Positions 27,424-34,794 of a stretch of DNA of 64,000 nt are shown here, piece by piece (within the stretch, counting starts at the first letter, position 1; each line of letters opens with the position of its first letter). The notes under the pieces are model-generated. The model made no database searches and was not told the DNA's origin. It worked only from the letters and a program-made list of their open reading frames with translations. This DNA is from Paraflavitalea devenefica (GTDB lineage: Bacteria; Bacteroidota; Bacteroidia; Chitinophagales; Chitinophagaceae), in contig NZ_JAARML010000002.1 in NCBI RefSeq assembly GCF_011759375.1, positions 62,001-126,000 on the forward strand. Reading direction: 5' to 3'. Position numbers and translations under genes: made by a program.

Positions 27424-28395
27424 TTATTTCAAGGTATGTTTTTTAACGCCTTCAAATGTAATTTTCACAGGCTGTATCAATCCGTTCTTATCAAAATGCA
27501 TATGATCAATGCAGGTTACACGGTGGTTGGCGTCGGTTTCACCCAGTGGCCTGCGGTGGTAAACGATGTACCATTCATCTTTTCCGGGCACCTCGATCAC
27601 TGAATGATGACCGGCGCCGGTAGCTACCGTTGAGTCCTGCTGCAGTATGGTGCCAATCCTTTCAAACGGACCAAAAGGTGAATTGGATAGGGCATAGGCC
27701 ACCCGGTAATTCGGACCGCCCCAGCCACCTTCCGACCACATAAAATAATACTTCCCGTCCCGGATAAACATAATCGGACCTTCCACATATCCTTTGGGGG
27801 TAATCTCTTTAAACGTGCTGCCATCATCAAAAGGAATAAAGCCGGTGAAGTCAGCCTTCAGCTTTACAATATTGCAATGGCGCCAGCCCCCATAGATCAT
27901 ATAATATTGTCCGTCTTTATCCCTGAATACAAACTGGTCAATAGGCTGCGCCCCGTTCTGGAACTTATCCAGCAGGGGTTTGCCCAGCAGGTCTTTGTAA
28001 GGCCCCTGTGGCTGATCGGCTATGGCCACTCCAATCCCGCCTGTTTCATTGTTATTTTGGATGTCATTGGCGGCAAAGAACAGGTAATACATATTGTCCT
28101 TCTCTACAATGGCCGGCGCCCACATCGCCTTGTTGGCCCATTTCACAGCGGCCGTATCTATTATCCGCGGATGTTTTTGCCAGGTGATCAGGTCGGGGGA
28201 AGAAAAAGCATCCATGAAAACCTGCTTCTCATACCGGTCGGAATAAGTAGGGAATACCCAGTATTGCTTATTAATAATGGCCCCCTCAGGATCGGCATAC
28301 CAACCTTCAAAAATGGGGTTACCCGATGTTTTTTTGGACTGCGCTCCTGCTACCAAACCTGCACCCAGTAGTCCGGCCAATAACAAGTATTTCAT
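27424..28395 (-). CDS. Glycoside hydrolase family 43
   Basis: Secreted 323-aa enzyme of GH43 (beta-xylosidase, alpha-L-arabinofuranosidase or arabinanase). Starting at 28395 gives MKYLLLAGLLGAGLVAGAQS, a clean signal peptide; the frame extends upstream without one. The five-bladed propeller has the three acidic residues: Asp35 in WYADPEG (general base), Asp in QPIDQFVF (pKa modulator) and Glu in GYVEGPIMF (general acid). It could act on arabinoxylan or arabinan fragments, but no SusC/D is adjacent. It is followed upstream, on the same strand, by a DUF3078 gene 73 bases away. Confidence 0.92.
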   Translation of the reverse strand: MKYLLLAGLLGAGLVAGAQSKKTSGNPIFEGWYADPEGAIINKQYWVFPTYSDRYEKQVFMDAFSSPDLITWQKHPRIIDTAAVKWANKAMWAPAIVEKDNMYYLFFAANDIQNNNETGGIGVAIADQPQGPYKDLLGKPLLDKFQNGAQPIDQFVFRDKDGQYYMIYGGWRHCNIVKLKADFTGFIPFDDGSTFKEITPKGYVEGPIMFIRDGKYYFMWSEGGWGGPNYRVAYALSNSPFGPFERIGTILQQDSTVATGAGHHSVIEVPGKDEWYIVYHRRPLGETDANHRVTCIDHMHFDKNGLIQPVKITFEGVKKHTLK

Positions 28396-28468
28396 GTAAA
28401 TCGAATTGATCAGCCTGCAAGATACCACCCGCTCCCTACAATCATGGTGCAATTTGTCTCAATCATTG

Positions 28469-29401
28469 TTAAAACTTGAGCAGGAAACCTACGCCCAGCA
28501 CCTGTTTGATCTGTGGCCGGGCTCCTCCGGAACTGCCATCACTTTTTACCGAAGGCACATCATTGTCATAGATCACATCTACCGACACATTCATATTGAT
28601 CAGCTTCGACACTTTTACCGTGAGCACATTCGTCCAGAAAATATCTACATTCAGCGGATCATGGCGGTAATTGGAAAACAGGTCCAGCTTTGTTTTGTAG
28701 TTCGTGGTAGGCGTAATTTTCTTATTCCAGTTTATCGATGCATAGGCGCCTACTTCCATCTTCACATGCTTACCGCTGTCTACGCCATAGGCCGCTGCGG
28801 CCGCCAGCGAATCATTCATCACGATCACCCACCGCGAAGTAATGGGAGAAAGGAACAGGGAGAATGTTTCATTCGGCTTATAGTCCATACCAAGCGATAA
28901 GATCACATAGGCCGGCGACATGAAGTTGGAGGTTAACACCTTTGTTGAATCAGTAGGATAGGCAAACCCTTTTGTAAACTGGCTTCTGAAATTCAGCAGG
29001 CTGCTCAGGTACCATTTATTATTCAACTCATAGCCATATTTGGAAACCAGGTCTATGCGGTCGTCCGATTTCCGCTGCCCCAGGCTCGTCGTATTCACCA
29101 TACCATAAGCCATGTCTAAAACATTATCCCAGGAATGGCGGCCATGTTTATAATGGGCGAACAAATTCAGCAAAGATGTCAGTGACAGGGAGAATTTGTC
29201 ACCCCCGGCAGACCAGTTGCTCAAAGTGCCCTGGTTCACATTCAGGTTAAAAGCGCCACCGGTTTTCCAGGTGCGCTTACTGGTATCGGCGGTATTCTTA
29301 GTAATGGTACGGCTGGATTCACTCTTTAATCCTTGTACGGTTTTGTCTTGTGCATAGAGACGGAAGCTGCATAGGGTGAGCAGCAGGAGTACGTATTTCA
29401 T
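28469..29401 (-). CDS. DUF3078 outer-membrane protein
   Basis: A 310-aa protein with a signal peptide (MKYVLLLLTLCSFRLYAQ) and many amphipathic beta strands, ending in LGVGFLLKF with a terminal Phe as is usual for outer-membrane beta-barrels. It matches DUF3078: WKTGGAFNLNVNQGTLSNWS, AGGDKFSLSLTSLLNLFAHY and ASINWNKKITPTTNYKTKLD. The family is conserved in Bacteroidetes and has no proven function. It may be cotranscribed with the downstream GH43 gene. Confidence 0.9.
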   Translation of the reverse strand: MKYVLLLLTLCSFRLYAQDKTVQGLKSESSRTITKNTADTSKRTWKTGGAFNLNVNQGTLSNWSAGGDKFSLSLTSLLNLFAHYKHGRHSWDNVLDMAYGMVNTTSLGQRKSDDRIDLVSKYGYELNNKWYLSSLLNFRSQFTKGFAYPTDSTKVLTSNFMSPAYVILSLGMDYKPNETFSLFLSPITSRWVIVMNDSLAAAAAYGVDSGKHVKMEVGAYASINWNKKITPTTNYKTKLDLFSNYRHDPLNVDIFWTNVLTVKVSKLINMNVSVDVIYDNDVPSVKSDGSSGGARPQIKQVLGVGFLLKF

Positions 29402-29628
29402 AGCGTTTGTTTTGAAAAAAAGCCTCCTGCCACAAAAACGCTGCCAAAATGGCCCCTCCTGCGTATTGTCAGTCTGCCCAAAAGAGCAGAAAGTAACGAA
29501 GCAAGCGAATAATCAATAATCAGTAACCAATAATAAACCACCCCGTAGCTTAATAATTTATTAATTGCCCCTGCCATCAATCCCTTTCCGGCAGCAGTAA
29601 CTTGCGCCGGTCTGTTATTTTTTATTTT

Positions 29629-29660
29629 CCCCGCAGTGTCTCCCGCAGGGGACGCTGCGG
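29629..29660. repeat. Dispersed hairpin repeat, copy B
   Basis: Short version of the family: CCCCGCAGTGTCTCCCG, then the complementary GGGGACGCTGCGG. It ends only 12 bases before the ATG at 29673, so a folded transcript could affect translation if transcription starts upstream of it. Confidence 0.8.
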
Positions 29661-29672
29661 TAACTTACATAT

Positions 29673-31508
29673 ATGAAGAAGTTACTACTCTTACTGGTTA
29701 GCTGCTACCATATCATGGCAATAGCCCAGCCAACGGTATATACCACGGCCAACGCCCATTCACACAACGATTATGAAAAGCCTTTCCCTTTCTATGCGGC
29801 TTATAAAGAAGGGTTTGGTTCCCTGGAGGCCGACCTCCACCTCATCAATGACACCTTATGGGTAGCGCATGACAGTGCAAGTCCAGGCATTGATCCCACT
29901 TTTGAAGTAGGGTACCTGCAGCCATTGGATAAAGAAGTGGCCAGGCATAATGGCTTCCCCTATGCAGACCGTACTAAAAAAATACAACTGCTCATTGACC
30001 TCAAAACAGCCGCTATTCCTACACTCGATAAGGTGGTGGCTGCCCTGCGGAAATATCCGTCATTGACCAATAATCCCAATATCCGGTTTGTGATCTCCGG
30101 CAGCAGGCCCGACTCCACTACCTGGCAACAATATCCTGCCTTTATCTGGTTTGATGGCAATATGGGCCAATCCTACCCGGCAGCAGCATTGCAGAAAATT
30201 GCACTTATGAGCGCCGGCTTTACCAAATACAGCGACTGGAATGGCAAAGGCAGGCCGGTGGCCCATGAGTGGGATACCCTGCAAAAACTGATAGCCGCGG
30301 CCCATGCATTGGGCAAGCCCGTTCGCTTCTGGGCTACTCCTGATAATACCAATGCCTGGTATCATTTGATGAAATTGAAGGTAGACTACCTCAATACAGA
30401 CCGCATTGCAGAACTGGCCGCATTCCTCAACAAACTGCCAAAGACCGGGTACCGTAATGATAAAGCCTACATCCCTTATCAACCTACCTATAAAACTGAT
30501 GGCGTTAATAAGAAAGTGAAAAATGTGATCCTGCTCATTGGCGATGGCACCGGGTTGGCGCAATGGTACAGCGGTTATACCGCCAACCATGCCCGGCTCA
30601 ATGTATTCAACATGCGTAGCATCGGGCTTTCCAAAACCAGCTCTTATGACAACTTCATCACCGATTCGGCCCCCGGCGCTACGGCGCTCGCTTCCGGTGA
30701 AAAGACCAATAATCGTTCGGTAGGCGTAGACCATACCGGTGTGGCTTTATCACTCATACCGGATTATGTGTATAAGAAAGGCATGCGTACCGGGCTCATC
30801 ACATCGGGCGATATGACAGATGCTACACCCGCCGCTTTTTATGGCCATCGCACAGAACGCACTGACGGTGCTGGTATGTTTGCCGACCTGGCCGGTGCGC
30901 CCATCCAGTTGTTGATGGGATCAGGTAATAAGCACTTTACACCAGCCACACAACAAGCCTTGCAGCAAAAAGGGTTCACCCTTGTTCGTACGCTGGACAG
31001 TATGCCGACGGCTACACAGGGTAAATGGATCGTTATGGATGAGCGGGCCCACTTGTCTATGTTACAAGGCCGCGGCCAGTGGTTACAGCAGGCATTCGAC
31101 AAATCACTCCATATCCTTTCCCGGAACAAAGCCGGTTTCTTCCTCATGGCCGAAGGTGCCCAGGTAGATCATGGCGGGCATGACAACAATTTGCCCTGGC
31201 TGGCTTCCGAGGTCATGGACCTTGACCAGCTCGTAGGAAGGGCCATGCAGTTTGCCGATACCAATGGCGAGACCCTGGTGATCGTAACCGCCGATCATGA
31301 AACCGGCGGCCTTTCCCTGATGGATGGTGATTATGGCAAGGGGTATATTGGCGGGCAGTTTGCCACCGACGACCACACCGCTATTCCGGTACCCGTATTT
31401 GCTTATGGTCCGCAGTCCCGGCTTTTTAGTGGCGTATATGAGAATACAGCCGTGTTCTTTAAGATCATGCAGACCCTGGGCATCGCGGTACAGCCAGCCG
31501 CCAAATAG
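29673..31508 (+). CDS. Fused glycerophosphodiesterase-like / alkaline phosphatase
   Basis: Secreted 611-aa two-domain enzyme. After the signal (ends AIAQP) residues about 25-255 resemble a PI-PLC/GDPD-like TIM barrel: ANAHSHNDYEKPFPFYAA, FGSLEADLHLINDTLWVAHD, IQLLIDLKT. Residues about 280-605 form an alkaline phosphatase domain: VILLIGDGTG (metal), TDSAPGATALASG with nucleophile Ser332, MAEGAQVDHGGHDN, VTADHETGG and DDHTAIPVPVFAYGP. The fusion suggests sequential release of phosphate from a phosphodiester: the first domain opens the diester, the second takes off the phosphate. That coupling is inference. It stands alone, with a palindrome just upstream. Confidence 0.9.
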   Translation: MKKLLLLLVSCYHIMAIAQPTVYTTANAHSHNDYEKPFPFYAAYKEGFGSLEADLHLINDTLWVAHDSASPGIDPTFEVGYLQPLDKEVARHNGFPYADRTKKIQLLIDLKTAAIPTLDKVVAALRKYPSLTNNPNIRFVISGSRPDSTTWQQYPAFIWFDGNMGQSYPAAALQKIALMSAGFTKYSDWNGKGRPVAHEWDTLQKLIAAAHALGKPVRFWATPDNTNAWYHLMKLKVDYLNTDRIAELAAFLNKLPKTGYRNDKAYIPYQPTYKTDGVNKKVKNVILLIGDGTGLAQWYSGYTANHARLNVFNMRSIGLSKTSSYDNFITDSAPGATALASGEKTNNRSVGVDHTGVALSLIPDYVYKKGMRTGLITSGDMTDATPAAFYGHRTERTDGAGMFADLAGAPIQLLMGSGNKHFTPATQQALQQKGFTLVRTLDSMPTATQGKWIVMDERAHLSMLQGRGQWLQQAFDKSLHILSRNKAGFFLMAEGAQVDHGGHDNNLPWLASEVMDLDQLVGRAMQFADTNGETLVIVTADHETGGLSLMDGDYGKGYIGGQFATDDHTAIPVPVFAYGPQSRLFSGVYENTAVFFKIMQTLGIAVQPAAK

Positions 31509-31529
31509 GCATCAACGGAGCATTGGCCG

Positions 31530-31537
31530 TACTTTTG
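31530..31537 (+). promoter_or_regulatory. Candidate -7 element of the amine oxidase gene
   Basis: TACTTTTG fits TAnnTTTG and lies 28 bases before the ATG at 31565. No clear -33 element is seen. Confidence 0.4.
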
Positions 31538-31564
31538 CATAATACCGGTCATTAATATTCTTTC

Positions 31565-32848
31565 ATGTCTTCAACTGTTTTGATCATTGGTGCGGGCGCT
31601 GCCGGGTTAATGGCTGCCCGGGAACTATCGGCCCGGGGTCATGCCGTTACCATTCTCGAAGCCCGTAACCGGGCCGGTGGAAGGATGCATACCATTCATT
31701 CCACTGCTTTTACCGTGCCTGTAGAGTCGGGTGCAGAGTTTGTGCATGGAAAGCTGCCGCTTACCTTTCAGTTACTGGCGGAAGCAGGTATCGGCCATAC
31801 CCCGGTAGAAGGCCGGATGATAGAAGTGCGCAAAGGACGCTGGCACCGGCAAAACCAGTTTATAGAAGGATGGGATACCCTGATGGAGCATTTACAGTCC
31901 TTGCAGCAGGATATGACGGTGCGTGAGTTCCTGGACAGGCATTTTCAGGAACCGAGGTATGAAGAGCTGCGGCGTTCCGTACAGCGTTTTGCAGAAGGAT
32001 ATGATGGCGCCGATATCAACAAAGCCAGTGTGCTGGCCCTGCGTAATGAATGGGAAAAAGAAGAAACAGAACAATATCATATTACCGGCGGTTATGAACG
32101 GCTCACGGATTACCTCATAACCCAGTGTGTAAGGCAGCGCTGCTCATTACACTTCAATACTCCTGTACAGCGCATTAGCTGGCAACAGGGTAGGGTAGAA
32201 GTCACCACCGGCGATGAAAGATCGTTTACCGCCGATAAAGTGATCATTACGGTGCCGTTGGGCGTATGGCAGCAGGCCCACGACAAAAGCAATATTGATG
32301 TTGTGCCGGCCATCGATCAGCAGCTCGCAGCCTTCCGCCAGATCGGTTTCAGTGCAGTGATCAAAGTAAGCCTGGAATTTAAGCAACCATTCTGGCAGGA
32401 ATATGAAAAAGAACTCGGTTTCATCTTTAGTGAAGAGATCTTTCCTACCTGGTGGACACAGCTTCCCCATCCCGTACCCCTCCTCACAGGTTGGATCAAC
32501 GGACCCCAGGCTATTTCTTTTGCGCAGACCTCACCAGAAAAAATGCTGCAATATGCCCTCTACTCACTGGCTGGTATATTTGGTTTACCACTCGTATTCC
32601 TCGAACAGCAACTGGTGGCTTCACATATAACAGACTGGGGCGCTGATCCTTTTTCCCTCGGTGCTTATTCTTACGACATGCTTTCTTCCAAAGCAGCCCG
32701 CCAATTCTTGCAGCAACCTGTTGCCGGTACACTCTTCTTTGCCGGTGAAGCTTTATATGAAGGCGCACATCCCGGTACCGTAGAAGCGGCATTGGCAAGT
32801 GGTGCAGCAGTAGCGGCAAAATTGATGGGCAGCCTCGCCAATACTTAG
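31565..32848 (+). CDS. FAD-dependent amine oxidase
   Basis: A 427-aa flavoprotein of the monoamine oxidase/polyamine oxidase family; it should oxidise an amine to an imine with FAD. The N-terminal dinucleotide-binding site is VLIIGAGAAGLMAARELSA followed by LEARNRAGGRMHT. The C-terminal FAD contact is LFFAGEALYEGAHPGTVEAA, and YEGAHPGTV matches the family's final motif. No signal peptide is present, so it is cytoplasmic. The substrate cannot be read from sequence. Its stop overlaps the convergent gene's stop by 4 bases. Confidence 0.93.
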   Translation: MSSTVLIIGAGAAGLMAARELSARGHAVTILEARNRAGGRMHTIHSTAFTVPVESGAEFVHGKLPLTFQLLAEAGIGHTPVEGRMIEVRKGRWHRQNQFIEGWDTLMEHLQSLQQDMTVREFLDRHFQEPRYEELRRSVQRFAEGYDGADINKASVLALRNEWEKEETEQYHITGGYERLTDYLITQCVRQRCSLHFNTPVQRISWQQGRVEVTTGDERSFTADKVIITVPLGVWQQAHDKSNIDVVPAIDQQLAAFRQIGFSAVIKVSLEFKQPFWQEYEKELGFIFSEEIFPTWWTQLPHPVPLLTGWINGPQAISFAQTSPEKMLQYALYSLAGIFGLPLVFLEQQLVASHITDWGADPFSLGAYSYDMLSSKAARQFLQQPVAGTLFFAGEALYEGAHPGTVEAALASGAAVAAKLMGSLANT

Positions 32849-33639
32849 TGCAGCTCCTTTAACCATTGTTGTGCGTAGGCCCTTGCAGCGGTGATCGTTT
32901 CGTGGCCACAACGGAAACAACGCTTCCAGGTTTCATCCTTTGCTTCCAGTTTGGGATCAGCAAAACGCTTCCGTCCCCCTCTTTCTACCAGTTTGGCATC
33001 AAAATCAATATCTGCTGTAAGCGCCAGGAACTCCTGCAGCCTTCTTTTGATCAGCGCTTGTACGTTGGCGGGATATTCCTTGTCAAACTCCTTCATGGCT
33101 GCTGCATATTGTTCTGCATTCAGGTCGTCTCCCTCGGCAAAATTGCTCATGAACAGGCCATGCTGCGGATCTTTGGGATCCTGCAATGCTTTTTGTTCAG
33201 CTTTCAGCATGGTGATCGTAGCCTCATACAACTTCTTCATATCGCCGGTGGCTTCCTTCATGCCCTTTTCATTCGACTCAATATCGTGCTTGATTTCCTC
33301 CAGGCGGGCTTTTAACTTCGCTGCTTTATCAGCGGGCGCTGCAGGCTTTGCCGATTCACGGGCTTCTTTATAGTCCTGCAGGAATTCCGGTGAACTGCTG
33401 TACCGGCGTATATAGTCGCCCAGTTCTTTCACCATGCCTGCCCGTTTGCCGGTGGCAATTCCTTTGATCACAGAAGAATGCGGGAAAGCGAGATTGCCTT
33501 CTTTGAAATTGCCGAATATATATTCACGCGCTTCCGCTTCGGCCATGTCCAGTTGATCAAATATATTTTTTACTACAGCAAATGCCATCGTGGTTAATAC
33601 CAACAGGCAGGCCATCCAGGTACAGGTAATCTTTTTCAT
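32845..33639 (-). CDS. Hypothetical secreted coiled-coil protein
   Basis: I do not recognise a family for this 264-aa protein. It has a signal peptide (MKKITCTWMACLLVLTTMAF). The mature part is helical and charged, with a likely coiled coil at about 100-155 (KAAKLKARLEEIKHDIESNE, MKKLYEATITMLKAEQKAL). The C-terminal part has a Cys pair in WKRCFRCGHETITAARAYA, which could bind metal or form a disulfide. Its last four bases overlap the stop of the amine oxidase gene, so the two transcripts run into each other. Confidence 0.75.
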   Translation of the reverse strand: MKKITCTWMACLLVLTTMAFAVVKNIFDQLDMAEAEAREYIFGNFKEGNLAFPHSSVIKGIATGKRAGMVKELGDYIRRYSSSPEFLQDYKEARESAKPAAPADKAAKLKARLEEIKHDIESNEKGMKEATGDMKKLYEATITMLKAEQKALQDPKDPQHGLFMSNFAEGDDLNAEQYAAAMKEFDKEYPANVQALIKRRLQEFLALTADIDFDAKLVERGGRKRFADPKLEAKDETWKRCFRCGHETITAARAYAQQWLKELH

Positions 33640-33974
33640 GTTGTTATTAAAATTAATTGTGCTTTTGACCGTAAAAATACCATGCGTCTCGTCCGGCCGG
33701 TTTGGTAAGATTATAGAGTGACATTATTGATGTATGAACCGGCAAAATGCCCGGCCAGGTTGGATGACGGTATAACCGATGCCAGTGTGATCCTTACCAT
33801 TGAATAGTTAAAGGTGTTTGGGTAGAAAATCAAACAGGCACCATGCTTTTTAGGGTAAGGCACCTGTTTAGTTATTATCAACCAGGATTTTAATGGAAGT
33901 TTTTTGATGGAGTTAACTAATATTACTTATTTTCATTAAGCGAACCCCTATGAATTAGTTGTGTAAACCAGTCT
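33640..33974. other. Divergent intergenic region, 335 bases
   Basis: No ORF is seen. It must hold the promoters of the genes on both sides. A hairpin AAACAGG / CCTGTTT lies at about 33833-33869. Near the right end TTTTTTG and, about 21 bases on, TATTTTC form an imperfect -33/-7 pair for the sigma-like gene. Confidence 0.4.
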
Positions 33975-34475
33975 ATGTTGGAAAACCTGATCACGAAAGA
34001 AACGCTTAAATCCGAACTTGATGCTGGTTTGGAATCCGCGGTTAACCTTCTGTACTCCCGTTATAGTTCCATGTTGTATGGCTATGTATTGCAATTCATC
34101 CCCGACCGGAAAGAAGCTGAAAAAGTCCTGGTGCTCATCTTTGGTAGCCTCGCTACCCGTTTGCAGGAAGCCTGCAACTCCACGCTGAGCGTATATTGCT
34201 GGATGCAGGTGGAAGCCAGGAAGATCATCCTGGAATATAAAAAGCAACAGGCAGGCAACACTGGCAGCAGAACTGTTACTAATGGCCGGCCGACTAATGA
34301 TTATTACCTTTCCTTGTTGCAGGAGGCATCGGAAGAACAACGGTTTGTATTCAGTGAGATCTTTTTGCATGGCCGGGGAAAAGAAGAACTTGCCCAGGAG
34401 TTACATAAAAACATACACGATATTAACCGGCTCCTGAATGAAAGCTTGCTGATCATGCGAACAAAGCTATCATGA
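33975..34475 (+). CDS. Degenerate ECF-sigma-like protein
   Basis: A 166-aa protein with the shape of an ECF sigma factor but poor in its invariant residues. The first part (AVNLLYSRYSSMLYGYVLQF, DRKEAEKVLVLIFGSLATRL, then YCWMQVEARKIILEYKK) lines up with region 2. The second (LLQEASEEQRFVFSEIFLHG, KEELAQELHKNIHDINRLL) lines up with region 4, with a helix-turn-helix spacing. The usual DDxxQE-type core-binding pattern is lost. It could be a diverged sigma factor or a DNA- or polymerase-binding regulator. It lies 320 bases before a SusC gene on the same strand and ends 23 bases before a palindrome in that gene's promoter region, so a regulatory role for the locus is plausible but inferred. Confidence 0.65.
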   Translation: MLENLITKETLKSELDAGLESAVNLLYSRYSSMLYGYVLQFIPDRKEAEKVLVLIFGSLATRLQEACNSTLSVYCWMQVEARKIILEYKKQQAGNTGSRTVTNGRPTNDYYLSLLQEASEEQRFVFSEIFLHGRGKEELAQELHKNIHDINRLLNESLLIMRTKLS

Positions 34476-34498
34476 ACCTCCCCTCATCATTTATAAAC

Positions 34499-34515
34499 CC
34501 TACTAAATTGGTAGG
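34499..34515. promoter_or_regulatory. Palindromic candidate operator
   Basis: CCTAC-TAAATTG-GTAGG: five perfect pairs around a 7-base AT-rich centre, five bases upstream of the -33 element. Size and symmetry fit a dimeric regulator such as an Rrf2-type protein; the identity of the regulator is not shown by the sequence. Confidence 0.5.
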
Positions 34516-34520
34516 AATTA

Positions 34521-34552
34521 TTTGGCGCTAATAGGTAGCGCCAGTATCTTTG
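34521..34552 (+). promoter_or_regulatory. Promoter of the leader/SusC transcript with internal palindrome
   Basis: TTTG (34521-34524), a 20-base spacer, then TATCTTTG (34545-34552): a full match to the Bacteroidota consensus TTTG-N19-21-TAnnTTTG. The spacer contains a perfect inverted repeat GGCGCTA (34524-34530) / TAGCGCC (34536-34542), placed where a bound repressor would block polymerase. Transcription should start near 34558, giving a leader of about 235 bases. Confidence 0.75.
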
Positions 34553-34602
34553 CATTCGTTATCGTTCATGCTTGCCAGTCAAAGGTCATAAAAAGCTATA
34601 CC

Positions 34603-34701
34603 ATGAGAGAAATGTCTATGAGCCGCCTGAACCCCCACCGTTTGAAATCCCTCTTTCATACAAGCATGCTGTCTTACAGCATTGCCCGTTGTTGTTGCTG
34701 A
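34603..34701 (+). CDS. Leader peptide ORF ending in Cys-Cys-Cys
   Basis: A 32-codon ORF too short for normal gene calling. It opens ATG AGA GAA ATG TCT ATG, continues SRLNPHRLKSLF and HTSMLSYSIA, and ends Arg-Cys-Cys-Cys-stop (TGT TGT TGC TGA). It starts about 45 bases after the predicted transcription start and ends 93 bases before the SusC ATG. Polycysteine leader ORFs are established in mycobacteria as cysteine-responsive attenuators: ribosomes stall on the Cys codons when charged tRNA-Cys is scarce and the downstream genes are expressed. The position, length and C-terminal Cys run fit such a role here; that it works this way in Bacteroidota is inference. Confidence 0.65.
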   Translation: MREMSMSRLNPHRLKSLFHTSMLSYSIARCCC

Positions 34702-34746
34702 GTTTAACCCATTGATCTGCAATTATTTTTAGTGTCTGTCTACATG

Positions 34747-34770
34747 ATAGCAGAGCTATTGCTTTGCTAT
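34747..34770 (+). promoter_or_regulatory. Hairpin between leader ORF and SusC start
   Basis: ATAGCAGAG / CTTTGCTAT form nine pairs (one G-T) around the loop CTATTG. It starts 45 bases after the leader stop codon and ends 24 bases before the SusC ATG. There is no T-run, so it would more likely hide the translation start or serve as one arm of alternative structures than act as an intrinsic terminator. Confidence 0.45.
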
Positions 34771-34794
34771 ATACCCTAACATTTTAATTCATAA

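Noticed and set aside
34603..34701. Dismissing the 32-codon ORF as chance
   Set aside because: Chance is possible for so short an ORF, but three Cys codons before the stop, a consensus promoter just upstream and the position before SusC together make it worth keeping as a candidate.
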